In this document: piece after piece, positions 11,278 through 19,784 of the stretch
Layout: every line of letters starts with the position of its first letter
Numbering within the stretch: position 1 is the stretch's first letter
Source: Janthinobacterium sp. GW458P
Lineage (GTDB): Bacteria > Pseudomonadota > Gammaproteobacteria > Burkholderiales > Burkholderiaceae_D
Length of the DNA stretch: 64,000 nucleotides
Assembly: GCF_002127585.1 (NCBI RefSeq)
Contig: NZ_NEGZ01000012.1
Location: forward strand, 10,157 to 74,156
Direction of reading: 5' to 3'
Made by a program: the position numbers and the translations under genes
The notes under the pieces: model-generated
Seen by the model: the letters and a program-made list of their open reading frames with translations, nothing else
The model's database searches: none
What the model was told of the DNA's origin: nothing

Positions 11278-13971
11278 CTACAGTTTCTCCATCTTCTGCC
11301 GCACGGCCGGGGCCGTCGAGGCCGTCGGCGCCAGCTCCAGATAGGTTTTATAGGCCGCTTTCGCCCTGGCGGCATCGCCGGCCTTGGCATAGGCGTCGCC
11401 CAGGTTCAGGTAGGCGATGGCGCGCGAGGGATCCATCTTGACCGTGTTTTCAAACCAGCGGGCCGCTTCGCGGTATTTTTCCTGCTTGTAGAAGACAAAG
11501 CCCAGGTTGTTGGCGGCCAGCGCGAAGTCGGGACGCAGTTTCAGCGCTTCCGTAAACTGCGCTTCCGCCTGCGCGTACTGTTTCTCCTTATACAACTGCA
11601 AGCCACGGTCGTTGGCCCGCTGCGCCAGCTGGCGCGTGGAGGTCGGCACGGCGCCCGGCGTGACGATCTTCTGTTCGCCGCCCTGCAAATCCTTCACCGT
11701 CACGCTGGCCGCTTGCGGCTTGGCGTCGAGCTTGCTGTTCAGGGCGATGGCCTCCGTCGACAGCTGCGTCGTGTTCGGGCTGAGGAATTCCGTCTCGCCC
11801 GGCAACTCGAAGACGAAATCGCCGCCTTCCGAACCGGGCAGGCTGCCGAACGCCGGCGTCTGGTTCGACACGCTGGAGACGGCCGGCGCCACGTAGGCCG
11901 CCAGTTCCGTGGCCGTGATCAGGCCGTCACCGTTCAGGTCCCCCTTGCCTGCCAGGCCCTGCAGCAGCGTCCACGTAAACACGGAATGGCCGTTCGGCCC
12001 GCCGTCGGCCACCAGCTGGTCGCCGCCGCCGGCCGTCAGCATTTGCCGGCCGATGCGCTTGGCGTTGTCGCGCAAGAACGAGCTGGAACCGGCGCCGCGG
12101 GTAAGGCCCAGGCCGCTGTAGCAGGCGTCCATGACGAAGAACGCATGCTTGGCCGTCAGGGACTCCGCGATATTCTGGATTTCCGTCATCGGAATCGCAT
12201 CCGTGGCGAACTGCGCCGGGTCGGAATCGACGGGCACGATGTAGCCGAGGTCGCGTCCCGAGCTCAGCTTGCGCGTGGCGCCGTGGCCGGCGAAGAAGAC
12301 GAAGATGCGGTCATTCTTTTGCACGCCGCCATGGGCCAGCTTGTCGTGGAAGGCGGCCAGGATGTTGTTGCGCGTCGCTTCGCCGTTTTTCAGGGTCACG
12401 ACGCGCTCGGGCGCAAACGCGAATTTTTCGATCAGGGTTTCGCGTATGCCTTGCGCATCGCGCACCGCATATTGCAGTTTCGGCCACTTCGCGTAATCGT
12501 CGATGCCGATCACGACGGCCCAGGAATTGGCATAGCCCGTGGTGACGGGCACTTTCTCGGGCGCGGGCGCCGTGCTTTTCGCCACCTGGAAGCTGGTGCC
12601 ATCCCAGCCCGCGAATTGATAGCCTTCCGCGATCAGCTTGTCGAGCACGGCCGGCAGGGCTTTGACCGTGCGTTCATGAATGTCGTGGAACAGGACGATG
12701 CCGCGTCCCGCCTTGTCGACGGAGGCCAGCACCCGGTTCGTGATGGAGCTGGGCACGGGGTCGGCCCAGTCCAGCGAATCGATATTCCACATCACGGATT
12801 TCAGATGGGCATCAGCCAGCGCGGCCATGCCTTCGCTGTTGCGCGCGCCATACGGGAAGCGGAACAGCGCGGCCCGCTCGGGGCTGATGGCTTTCAATAA
12901 CGTGTCGGTGCCGAGGATTTCGCCTTTCAGCTTGTCGCCCGTCTGCTTCGACAATTGTGCGTGGCTGAAACTGTGGTTGCCCACGGCATAGCCCTCTTTC
13001 ATCAGCTTGCGGCTCACTTCCGCGCCCGCGCCCAGCTTGGCGTGGCCTTCCGCGTCGAGCGACCCCAGGTTGCGGCCCACGTTGAAGAACACGGCCGGCA
13101 CGCCATACTGTTTCAAAATGGCGCTGATTTCTTCCGTGTAGCGGCGGTGCGGGCCGTCGTCGAAGGTCAGCACGATGGTTTTCTTCGGCAAGCCGAGGCC
13201 GAAGATTTCCGCCTCATCCTTTTTTGGCGCCGGCTTGGCTTCGGGCACGGCACCTGCCGGCGGCACGGCATAGGGCACGACGATGCCGTTTTCCTTCAGA
13301 ATCTGTTCGCGGCTGTACAGTTTTTTCAGCTGTGCCACGTAATCGTCCCACCGTTCGCGCTTGAGTTCGATGGCGCGCTGGCCCAGGTTGCCGAAGATTT
13401 GCCGGATTTCCTTCTCGTAGTTGCGCTCGATCTCGCCCAGCGCGTCGAGGTCTTCGGAAATGCGCTTGTGCAGCTTGATGGCGGGCAGGGACGAATCCTT
13501 GGCCACGTCGGCCAGCATGCCTTGCAGCAGTTCGCGGAAAGCCAGGCGGTCCGCATCGTACAGCGAGGGATCGGATTCGATGTAGGTCAACAGACTGTCG
13601 AGCGCCTCGAAGCGGCCCGGATTGGTGGCCGCCGTCAATTGATCCAGCGCGGAATCGAGCCTGGCGATGCGCTCCTGGTTTTCATGGAACAGGGCCTGGC
13701 CCACTTTACGGGCTTCGTCGCGCGCGCCTTCGGGCAAGCTTTGCTCGTCGGCCAGCAGCACGATGATCTTGCGGAAATTGGCCAGCAGGTCGCGGAACTG
13801 GCTGGCCACGGCGGCCGTGTCGGCGGCGGCCTGCGGCGCGGCGGCCGGATTGCCCGAGGCCGGGCCGGCTGGCGCGGCGGTGGCTGCCGGACGGGTATAA
13901 GTGTAAATGCCGGCCCCGGCGGCGAGAGCCACGACGACGGTGGCGGCGATCTTGATCGGCTTGGAAGTCAC
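11278..13971 (-). CDS. polysaccharide deacetylase / caspase-like peptidase / TPR fusion protein
   Basis: 897 residues with a signal anchor at 7-23, so the body should face the periplasm. In order: an alpha-helical region (50-225); a NodB deacetylase domain (about 262-455) with TFDDGP (D271, D272), GNHSFSH (H333, H337), RFPYG (371-375) and LFHDIH (H429), all catalytic motifs intact; a caspase-like C14 domain (about 480-725) with the dyad H563 (FFAGHG) and C617 (MDACYSG); within it an EF-hand-like loop (D678, N680, D682, G683, E689); and C-terminal TPRs (780-890). Deacetylases of this type act on peptidoglycan or poly-GlcNAc; prokaryotic caspases cleave after basic or acidic residues. The combination in one chain is unusual. 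The Imm22-like gene follows by 18 bp. Confidence 0.9.
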   Translation of the reverse strand: MTSKPIKIAATVVVALAAGAGIYTYTRPAATAAPAGPASGNPAAAPQAAADTAAVASQFRDLLANFRKIIVLLADEQSLPEGARDEARKVGQALFHENQERIARLDSALDQLTAATNPGRFEALDSLLTYIESDPSLYDADRLAFRELLQGMLADVAKDSSLPAIKLHKRISEDLDALGEIERNYEKEIRQIFGNLGQRAIELKRERWDDYVAQLKKLYSREQILKENGIVVPYAVPPAGAVPEAKPAPKKDEAEIFGLGLPKKTIVLTFDDGPHRRYTEEISAILKQYGVPAVFFNVGRNLGSLDAEGHAKLGAGAEVSRKLMKEGYAVGNHSFSHAQLSKQTGDKLKGEILGTDTLLKAISPERAALFRFPYGARNSEGMAALADAHLKSVMWNIDSLDWADPVPSSITNRVLASVDKAGRGIVLFHDIHERTVKALPAVLDKLIAEGYQFAGWDGTSFQVAKSTAPAPEKVPVTTGYANSWAVVIGIDDYAKWPKLQYAVRDAQGIRETLIEKFAFAPERVVTLKNGEATRNNILAAFHDKLAHGGVQKNDRIFVFFAGHGATRKLSSGRDLGYIVPVDSDPAQFATDAIPMTEIQNIAESLTAKHAFFVMDACYSGLGLTRGAGSSSFLRDNAKRIGRQMLTAGGGDQLVADGGPNGHSVFTWTLLQGLAGKGDLNGDGLITATELAAYVAPAVSSVSNQTPAFGSLPGSEGGDFVFELPGETEFLSPNTTQLSTEAIALNSKLDAKPQAASVTVKDLQGGEQKIVTPGAVPTSTRQLAQRANDRGLQLYKEKQYAQAEAQFTEALKLRPDFALAANNLGFVFYKQEKYREAARWFENTVKMDPSRAIAYLNLGDAYAKAGDAARAKAAYKTYLELAPTASTAPAVRQKMEKL

Positions 13972-14117
13972 AGGCTTGTCATTCCCTTCACATACTATGC
14001 ATAGAATTCAGATGGCGCGGAGGCGCAAGATGCATAATTGTAGAGCACGCTTGGCAATTTGCTCATCCCGCACGCTGAATTTGGGCAATAATATGTCGGC
14101 AACAGGCAATTATCCTG

Positions 14118-14177
14118 TCACCTAATCCGTCAACTAATCGGACAAGCAATCGGGCAACTGATGGGGCAAGCAAGTTC
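14118..14177. repeat. degenerate 12-bp tandem repeat upstream of the caspase-fusion gene
   Basis: Five consecutive 12-base units share the pattern tCAactAATCGG, each with a few changes: 14118-14129, 14130-14141, 14142-14153, 14154-14165 and 14166-14177. Two units together (14131-14149 and 14155-14173) match at 16 of 19 positions at a period of 24. It lies about 150-200 bp upstream of the caspase/deacetylase start and just before a micro-ORF. It could be an array of regulator sites or a decayed coding repeat. The 407-bp gap 13972-14378 otherwise holds only the micro-ORF. Confidence 0.55.
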
Positions 14178-14203
14178 CATCGATCATAAAAACGGGAAAG
14201 ACG

Positions 14204-14326
14204 ATGCACAAGAAACTTTGCGCGGCCGCGCTGATGCTGGGCATGGCGCTATTGCTGCTGCAACTGCGCGCGCATGCGGGCGACAGCGTCATCAGGACGG
14301 TAGGAGGCGTATGCCTGCCGCACTGA
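14204..14326 (+). CDS. candidate 40-residue exported peptide
   Basis: An ATG frame of 40 codons ends with TGA. The product has two lysines after the start, then a long Ala/Leu/Met hydrophobic core and a plausible signal-peptidase site (Arg-Ala-His-Ala, residues 22-25), leaving a mature tail of about 15 residues with one cysteine (GDSVIRTVGGVCLPH). A weak purine stretch (GGGAAAG) precedes the start. It sits alone in the gap between the divergent caspase-fusion gene and the 3' end of hmgA. The leader-like composition favours a real gene, but no homologue is known to me and the ribosome site is poor. Confidence 0.4.
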   Translation: MHKKLCAAALMLGMALLLLQLRAHAGDSVIRTVGGVCLPH

Positions 14327-14378
14327 GCAGCTGAATAGACCGGACACGCCGGTCCGCGCCGGTGCGCGGGCCGCCCGG

Positions 14379-15677
14379 CTACCCGGCGTCCGGGTCGAAA
14401 TGCTTGCGCAAGCCTTGCCAGCACTCGAAATAGTCGTTTTGCAGCAAGCCGCCGTCCAGGGCGAACGGCGTCGGCTTGAGGATGGTGCGCGTCTCGAACA
14501 TGAAGGCCATGGTGTCGCCCACCTTCGCGGGCGCGGACGTGTCGCTGTGCGAGGCCTTGTCGAAAGTCTGCGCATCGGGGCCGTGGCCGGACATGCAGTT
14601 GTGCAGGCTGGCGCCGCCCGGCACGAAGCCGGCCGCCTTGGCGTCGTACACGCCGTGGATCAGCCCCATGAACTCGCTTGCCACATTGCGGTGGAACCAC
14701 GGCGGCCGGAACGTATGCTCGGCGGCCAGCCAGCGCGGCGGGAAGATGGCGAAGTCGATGGCGCCCAGCAGCGGGTTTTCGCTCGGCGCCTGCAGCACGA
14801 GGAAGATCGACGGGTCCGGATGGTCGTAGCTGATCGAGCCGATGGTATTGAAGCGGCGCAAATCATATTTGTACGGCGCGTAATTGCCATGCCAGGCCAC
14901 CACGTCCAGCGGCGAATGGCCGAGGGTCGTGCGCCACAAGCGGCCGCCGAACTTGGCCACCAGTTCGCAATCGCCTTCGATATCCTCGTAGGCCGCGTGC
15001 GGCGCCAGAAAATCGCGCGCGTTCGCCAATCCGTTCGAGCCGATGGGCCCCATGTCCGGCAGGCGGAAGGCCGTGCCGAAATTTTCACACACATAACCAC
15101 GCGCCTTGCCGTCCAGCACAGTCACGCGGAAGCGCACGCCACGGGGGATGACGGCGATTTCCTGCGGCTCCAGCTCGAGCAAGCCCATTTCCGTGGCAAT
15201 TGCCAGCCTGCCCTGCTGCGGCACGACCAGCAATTCGCCGTCGGCCGAATAGAAGAAGCGCTGCATGGAGCGGTTGGCCGCATACAGGTGGATGGCGCAG
15301 CCGCTCATCGCTTCGGCGCTGCCGTTGCCGGCCATGGTCTGCCAGCCGTCGATGAAGTCCGTGGCCTCGCCGGCATCCGGCAGCGGGTCCCAGCGCAGCT
15401 GGTTCGGCGGCGTCGGCGGCATCGCATGGAAATCGCTGACGATGCGCGTATTTGGCAGCAAGGTAAACGGCGGATGCTGGCTGGCGGGACGGATGCGGTA
15501 CAGCCAGGAGCGCCGGTTCTGCGCGCGCGGCGCCGTGAAGGCCGTGCCCGATAATTGTTCCGCGTACAAGCCCAGCGGCGCCTGCTGCGGCGAATTCTGC
15601 CCCTGCGGCAAGGCGCCGGCGATGGCTTCCGTGGCAAACTCATTGCCGAAGCCGCTTTGGTAGCCGGCCCCTCTCAT
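14379..15677 (-). CDS. hmgA: homogentisate 1,2-dioxygenase
   Basis: 432 residues from the ATG at 15677; the frame stays open beyond it but the start [18 protein letters not shown] is the classic HmgA N-terminus. Iron ligands are conserved: H329 and E335 in [11 protein letters not shown] and H365 in CMSGHGPD, with the same spacing as in the human enzyme (335/341/371). It opens the ring of homogentisate to 4-maleylacetoacetate, the central step of tyrosine, phenylalanine and 3-hydroxyphenylacetate breakdown. The start overlaps the DUF2783 stop by four bases (ATGA). Fumarylacetoacetase and maleylacetoacetate isomerase genes are not in the window. Confidence 0.96.
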   Translation of the reverse strand: MRGAGYQSGFGNEFATEAIAGALPQGQNSPQQAPLGLYAEQLSGTAFTAPRAQNRRSWLYRIRPASQHPPFTLLPNTRIVSDFHAMPPTPPNQLRWDPLPDAGEATDFIDGWQTMAGNGSAEAMSGCAIHLYAANRSMQRFFYSADGELLVVPQQGRLAIATEMGLLELEPQEIAVIPRGVRFRVTVLDGKARGYVCENFGTAFRLPDMGPIGSNGLANARDFLAPHAAYEDIEGDCELVAKFGGRLWRTTLGHSPLDVVAWHGNYAPYKYDLRRFNTIGSISYDHPDPSIFLVLQAPSENPLLGAIDFAIFPPRWLAAEHTFRPPWFHRNVASEFMGLIHGVYDAKAAGFVPGGASLHNCMSGHGPDAQTFDKASHSDTSAPAKVGDTMAFMFETRTILKPTPFALDGGLLQNDYFECWQGLRKHFDPDAG

Positions 15678-15859
15678 GCCGGCTCCGCCATGCCGGCGGC
15701 CGCGTCGCGCAGCAAGCCCTGCACCACCTCGGCCTGGCCGACGGCGTCCATGGCCAGCAAGGCGAAGCGGGCCAGGAACAGCGGCGCGCGCTGCTCGCCC
15801 AGGCTGCCCATGGTGTGGCACAGCTCGGTGTATAGATTATCGCGTTCGATGTCGGTCAT
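15674..15859 (-). CDS. DUF2783 domain-containing small protein
   Basis: 61 residues, acidic and helical, with the pattern [18 protein letters not shown] and [15 protein letters not shown]. It matches DUF2783, a family of unknown function I know mainly from positions beside hmgA or aromatic flavin hydroxylases in Burkholderiales. Its stop overlaps the hmgA start (ATGA), so translation of the two is coupled. A role as an accessory or stabilising subunit for the dioxygenase or hydroxylase is possible but unproven. Confidence 0.75.
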   Translation of the reverse strand: MTDIERDNLYTELCHTMGSLGEQRAPLFLARFALLAMDAVGQAEVVQGLLRDAAAGMAEPA

Positions 15860-15917
15860 GTTGTCTCCTGATCCTGATGTAATACATTCGGCCTTTCAAC
15901 CCGAAAGGCGAAACAGC

Positions 15918-15948
15918 TGGGGTCGGACCCCAAGGGACCCGGCGTCCC
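15918..15948. repeat. REP-like double palindrome (GGGGTC core)
   Basis: A perfect palindrome TGGGGTC-G-GACCCCA (15918-15932) is followed at once by a second small hairpin GGGAC-CCGGC-GTCCC (15934-15948). It lies in the 123-bp gap between the flavin hydroxylase gene and the DUF2783 gene. There is no T-run, so it is not an ordinary terminator. The core resembles the other intergenic palindromes in this window at 19112, 45100 and 62798. Confidence 0.55.
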
Positions 15949-15982
15949 CGTCCGCGCCCCGGAATTTGCCACTGGGTTTGCT

Positions 15983-17650
15983 TCAAGACAATGCCCGTTT
16001 CAAAGCATCCTCCACCTGCCCCGCCCTCGCCTCGCGCCAGCGTCCCAGCACGTGCCCATCCGGGCGCACGAGGTAAAACGTGCCGGGCCGCGCGTCGAAC
16101 AGCGGGAATGCCTGCGCCGCATGGTGCCAGGCGCCCCCTTGCGCGCCGCCGCGGCTGATCGCCACGGTCGTCAACGGCAAGCTGTCGCCCAGCGCCAGCA
16201 ACTCGGCCGGCACGCAAGCATCCACGCCGAAGTACAGTCCCGTGAAATGGCCATCGGCGCGCTTCCCCAGATCGGTAATATACCCCGCTTTTTGCCCGCC
16301 GTTGTGCGGCAGCGCCAGCGGACACTCGGGCAAGACGGTGCCGGGCGCGGGTCCGGCGGAAAAACCATCCGTGTCGGGCGCGTTCAGGGACGACTGCGCA
16401 TACGCGATGGCGCTCGTCTGGCGCGGGTTGATCAGTGTGCGCACGTGCGCATGCTTGCCCGCCAGACCGAGCACGGCCGTGCGCATCAGCTCGAAGGCAA
16501 ACGTGGGCGGCGCCATGAATTCCGTGCTTTTCGTGCCGTGGCGCAAGTTTTCATGGGCCGCGTACACGCGTTCGTCCGAATAGCTGTCCAGCAAGGCCTG
16601 CGGCGCCAGCCCCTTGACCACGTAGGCCAGCTTCCAGGCCAGGTTGTCGGCGTCGTCGATGCCGGAATTGGCCCCGCGCACGCCGAAGATGGGCACCAGG
16701 TGGGCCGCATCGCCCGCAAACAGCACGGGACCGTGCCGGTATTTGTCCAGGGTCAAGGCGTTGGCCTTGTAGATGGTGATCCACACGGGATGCCACGGGG
16801 CCGTCTCCCCCATCATGGCCAGCAGGCTGTCCACGCGGGGCGCCACGTTTTCCAGCAGCACGGCCGTCTGCGCATCCTCGTCGTCGCGCAGCTGGTAGTC
16901 GATGCGCCAGATATCGTCGGGCTGCTTGTGCACCAGCACGGTCGAACCGGGATTCGACGGCGGATCGAAGTACGCGAGCCGCTCCGTCGGGCGCTCGCTT
17001 TTCAAATGGATGTCGACGATCACGTAGCGGCCTTCATAGCTGGTGCCCCGCAATTTCAGGCCCAGCGCCTCGCGCACCACGCTGCGCCCGCCGTCGGCCG
17101 CCACCAGCCAGTCCGTGTCGATTTGATATGTATCATGCGGCGTGGCCACGGTGACCGTGGCGCCGTCGGCGCGCTGCTGCACGCCCGTGACCCGCGTCTG
17201 CCAGCGGATATCGATCAGCTCGCTATGGCGCTCGGCCGCATCGAGCAGGAATTGCTCGATATGGTATTGCGCCAGATTGACCATGGGCGGCAATTTCTGG
17301 TTCGCGTCTTGCTGCATCGTAAAGTGCAGCACTTCCTCGTCGCGGTAAAAGCTGCGCCCTCCCGTCCACGGCAAGCCTTTGGCCAGAAAACCGTCGAGCG
17401 CGCCGAGGCGGTCGATGATTTCCAGGCTGCGCCGCGAAATGCAGATGGCGCGGCTGCCCGTGCAGACGCCGTCGTCCGCCTCGATCAGCACCGAGCGCAC
17501 GCCGTGGCGCGCCAGGCCCAGGGCCGTGGCCAGGCCCACGGGGCCGCCGCCAACGATCAGGACGGGGACGTGCTGCGTCGAGGCGGCCGCCGGCTTGCCG
17601 GGCGGATACACTTTCGGCACATGGGGATAAGGGTGAAACGTATCGCGCAT
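15983..17650 (-). CDS. FAD-dependent aromatic hydroxylase (MhpA/MhaA-like)
   Basis: 555 residues, a class A flavoprotein monooxygenase. The Rossmann motif GGGPVG is at 34-39, the DG motif (VAADGGRSVVR) at about 183-193 and the second FAD motif (FAGDAAHLVPIFGVRGANSG) at 311-330. The closest groups I recognise are 3-(3-hydroxyphenyl)propionate hydroxylase MhpA and 3-hydroxyphenylacetate 6-hydroxylase MhaA. Because it lies between a transporter and hmgA, an enzyme that makes homogentisate, such as the MhaA reaction, is the best guess. The MFS gene ends 12 bp upstream. The C-terminal thioredoxin-like extension (from about 440) is present. Substrate is inferred, not shown. Confidence 0.85.
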   Translation of the reverse strand: MRDTFHPYPHVPKVYPPGKPAAASTQHVPVLIVGGGPVGLATALGLARHGVRSVLIEADDGVCTGSRAICISRRSLEIIDRLGALDGFLAKGLPWTGGRSFYRDEEVLHFTMQQDANQKLPPMVNLAQYHIEQFLLDAAERHSELIDIRWQTRVTGVQQRADGATVTVATPHDTYQIDTDWLVAADGGRSVVREALGLKLRGTSYEGRYVIVDIHLKSERPTERLAYFDPPSNPGSTVLVHKQPDDIWRIDYQLRDDEDAQTAVLLENVAPRVDSLLAMMGETAPWHPVWITIYKANALTLDKYRHGPVLFAGDAAHLVPIFGVRGANSGIDDADNLAWKLAYVVKGLAPQALLDSYSDERVYAAHENLRHGTKSTEFMAPPTFAFELMRTAVLGLAGKHAHVRTLINPRQTSAIAYAQSSLNAPDTDGFSAGPAPGTVLPECPLALPHNGGQKAGYITDLGKRADGHFTGLYFGVDACVPAELLALGDSLPLTTVAISRGGAQGGAWHHAAQAFPLFDARPGTFYLVRPDGHVLGRWREARAGQVEDALKRALS

Positions 17651-17662
17651 GATGGTGTCCTC

Positions 17663-19027
17663 TCAAGAATGTGTTTTGCCGCCGCGCGCTATCGGCAGGG
17701 TCAGCACGATGACGGCGCCCGCCACCAGCAGCACGCTGGCGTACAGCAAGCCCGTGGCAAAGCTGTGCGTGACGTCCTTCAGCCAGCCCACGACGACGGG
17801 GTTCAGGGCCGAGCCGATATTGCCCGTGGCATTGATGACGGCGATGCCGATGGCGCGCGCGCCCAGGCTCAGGGCCCGGTCGGGCGTCGTCCAGAAGACG
17901 GACATGGCCGTGTAGGCGCCCGTCGAAGCCATGCACACGCCCAGCAGCTGCAGCACGGGATTGGCGGCATGCGCGGTCAGCAGCCAGCCACCGGCCGACA
18001 GCAACATGGGCCAGACGATGTGCCAGCGGCGCTCCTGCAGGCGATCCGAGCGCCGGCCCCAGGCGACCATGCCGATGACGGTGCACACTTGCGGTATCGC
18101 CGCCAGCAGGCCGATCTGCGTATTGCTGGCGTTGCCGCTGAAACTTTTCACGATCAAGGGCGTCCACACGGCCACCATGGCCAGGGTGTTGACCAGGCAA
18201 AAGTAGGCGATGCCGAATTTCAGCACGGTGGGCGAGCACATTTCCGCCAGCACGGAGACTTTTTGCCGGGGTGCGTCAGGCTTGTGCTCGGCAGCCAGCA
18301 TGCGCGCCAGCACCTGCTGTTCCAGCGCATTGAGCCAGCTGGCCTTGCCCGGCGCATCGTCGAGGTAGCCGTAGACGGCCAGGCCCAGCAGGACGGATGG
18401 CATGCCTTCGAGCAAGAACAGCCATTGCCAGCCCTTCAAGCCCCAGTGGCCGTCCAGCCCCAGGATCAGGCCCGACAGGGCTGAACCGATGGCGGCCGTG
18501 ACGGGCATGGCGATCATGAACAGGGCATTGGCGCGCGCCCGGTAGGCGCTGGGAAACCAGTAAGTCAGGTACAGCAGCATGCCGGGCAGGAAGCCCGCCT
18601 CCGTCACGCCCACTAAAAAGCGCAGCGCATACAGGCTGGCCGGGCCGCTGGCGAACAGGGTCGCCGTCGAGGCCAGGCCCCAGGCGATCATCATCGAGCC
18701 GATCCAGCGCCGGGCGCCGATGCGCGCCAGCACGATGTTGCTGGGAATGCTGCAGGCGATGTAGGCGATGTAAAACAGGGTGGTGGCAAAACCGAACTGG
18801 GTGCCGGACAGGCCCAGGTCCTGCATCATGGTCAGGCCGGCGAAGCCGATGTTGATGCGGTCAAGAAAGGAAAACACGAACAGCAGGAACAAAAAGCCCA
18901 GCAGATGGCGCGACACCCTGCGCATGACCTGCTGTTCCAGCTGATTGGCGGCCGCGTCGGGGACGGGCGCGTGGGTGGCGGCGGTGGCGGGGGTTGCCCC
19001 CTGGACGATGGTCATGCTGGTCTCCAT
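17663..19027 (-). CDS. MFS transporter, anion:cation symporter family
   Basis: 454 residues with a 35-residue cytoplasmic N-terminus and 12 predicted membrane helices in two halves around a central loop (about residues 220-260). The FLDRINIGFAGLTMMQDLGLS segment after helix 1 and the ARIGARRWIGSMMIAWG loop are signatures of the ACS family (phthalate, tartrate and hydroxyphenylacetate permeases). With the hydroxylase 12 bp downstream and hmgA beyond, it most likely imports an aromatic acid feeding the homogentisate pathway. An alternative start at MTIVQG, four codons in, cannot be excluded. Confidence 0.88.
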   Translation of the reverse strand: METSMTIVQGATPATAATHAPVPDAAANQLEQQVMRRVSRHLLGFLFLLFVFSFLDRINIGFAGLTMMQDLGLSGTQFGFATTLFYIAYIACSIPSNIVLARIGARRWIGSMMIAWGLASTATLFASGPASLYALRFLVGVTEAGFLPGMLLYLTYWFPSAYRARANALFMIAMPVTAAIGSALSGLILGLDGHWGLKGWQWLFLLEGMPSVLLGLAVYGYLDDAPGKASWLNALEQQVLARMLAAEHKPDAPRQKVSVLAEMCSPTVLKFGIAYFCLVNTLAMVAVWTPLIVKSFSGNASNTQIGLLAAIPQVCTVIGMVAWGRRSDRLQERRWHIVWPMLLSAGGWLLTAHAANPVLQLLGVCMASTGAYTAMSVFWTTPDRALSLGARAIGIAVINATGNIGSALNPVVVGWLKDVTHSFATGLLYASVLLVAGAVIVLTLPIARGGKTHS

Positions 19028-19111
19028 AAGGTCTTTGCCCCGCCATGCTTGTTGTTATCGGCGGGTGCTGCCGGGTGATCCCGGCTTGAGACACAGTATG
19101 CAGACGACTAA

Positions 19112-19148
19112 GCCGATGGCTGTCCCCATTTTGGGGACAGCCATCGGC
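19112..19148. repeat. 17-bp perfect inverted repeat (GGGGACAG core)
   Basis: Left arm 19112-19128 (GCCGATGGCTGTCCCCA) and right arm 19132-19148 are exact reverse complements, with a TTT loop. It lies between the 3' end of the DUF1842 gene and the start of the MFS gene, about 85 bp before the MFS ATG. On the minus strand it could fold in the RNA after DUF1842, but no U-tract follows, so it is better read as a REP-like element than as an intrinsic terminator. Confidence 0.65.
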
Positions 19149-19169
19149 CAAAAGAACTAGCCGGCGCGC

Positions 19170-19601
19170 CTAGCCGCGTTTCTTGATGGGCACGTTGTCG
19201 ACCTTCTGGTTGCCATAGCTGAAGGAACCGTGGCCGCTCCAGTTGTTGTCGGTGACAAAGGTCGCTTCAAACTTGGCCAGGTAGCTGCCGATGGCAGGCG
19301 GCGGCACGGAAACGACGTATTCGCCCATCAGGCTGAAGACGCGCGTGGCGCCGCCGAGGCCCAGGCCGTGCACGGGACCGCTGACGGGACGGATCACGAC
19401 GCGGCCGTTCGGCGGGGCGATCGATTGCGTGATCAGGGCTTCGCCGCTGACCGTGCCGTCGTCGGGGTTGTAGAACAGGGCCAGATTCAGGATGGGCGCG
19501 CCGGGCAAGCCGAGATTGCCGGCCATCAGATAGACGTGCTCTACCGCATTCAATTCAGATGAGGACACAATGGACTCCTTCGGGAATGATTCCTGAGCCA
19601 T
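19170..19601 (-). CDS. DUF1842-like protein
   Basis: 143 residues from the ATG at 19601; the longer open frame upstream has no signal of coding. The core LMAGNLGLPGAPILNLALFYNP and EALITQSIAPPNGRV matches what I know of DUF1842, small beta-rich cytoplasmic proteins found in Burkholderiales, often beside DUF1843. No signal peptide and no catalytic motif are visible. The function is unknown. The preceding intergenic DNA has several dyads (see 19712-19772), and a LuxR-type regulator gene ends just upstream. Confidence 0.65.
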   Translation of the reverse strand: MAQESFPKESIVSSSELNAVEHVYLMAGNLGLPGAPILNLALFYNPDDGTVSGEALITQSIAPPNGRVVIRPVSGPVHGLGLGGATRVFSLMGEYVVSVPPPAIGSYLAKFEATFVTDNNWSGHGSFSYGNQKVDNVPIKKRG

Positions 19602-19711
19602 GAACAGGCGAGATCGCGCGCGGCGACAGGCACTGGCTACCAGCCTTGCCAATGGCCGCGGTTCCGGCGGCGCATCAACACTCTGCAGGCAGCATAGTCC
19701 GTATTTCCGTA

Positions 19712-19772
19712 GCAATATGCTCACATTATTGCCTTGAATTCCAGCAATTTTATGCTGGGCCCGGTATACCGG
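19712..19772. promoter_or_regulatory. cluster of three dyads upstream of the DUF1842 gene
   Basis: Within 61 bp lie GCAATA-N9-TATTGC (19712-19732), CCAGCA-ATTTTA-TGCTGG (19741-19758) and the 12-bp perfect palindrome CCGGTATACCGG (19761-19772). They are between the stop of the LuxR-type gene and the DUF1842 start. They could be operator sites for that regulator or a weak terminator plus operator. No consensus is known to me for this regulator. Confidence 0.4.
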
Positions 19773-19784
19773 ATTTGCTAGCAC

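Noticed and set aside
10930-12900. A 656-codon + strand frame over the caspase-fusion gene
   Set aside because: It mirrors the real minus-strand gene, has no recognisable domains and has the same antisense composition bias.
14134-14700. A minus-strand frame over the hmgA 3' end and the downstream gap
   Set aside because: Most of it is the hmgA coding region in another frame.
16052-18484. An 810-codon + strand frame over the hydroxylase and MFS genes
   Set aside because: It spans two real genes in antisense and is dominated by Arg/His/Gln/Ala without motifs.
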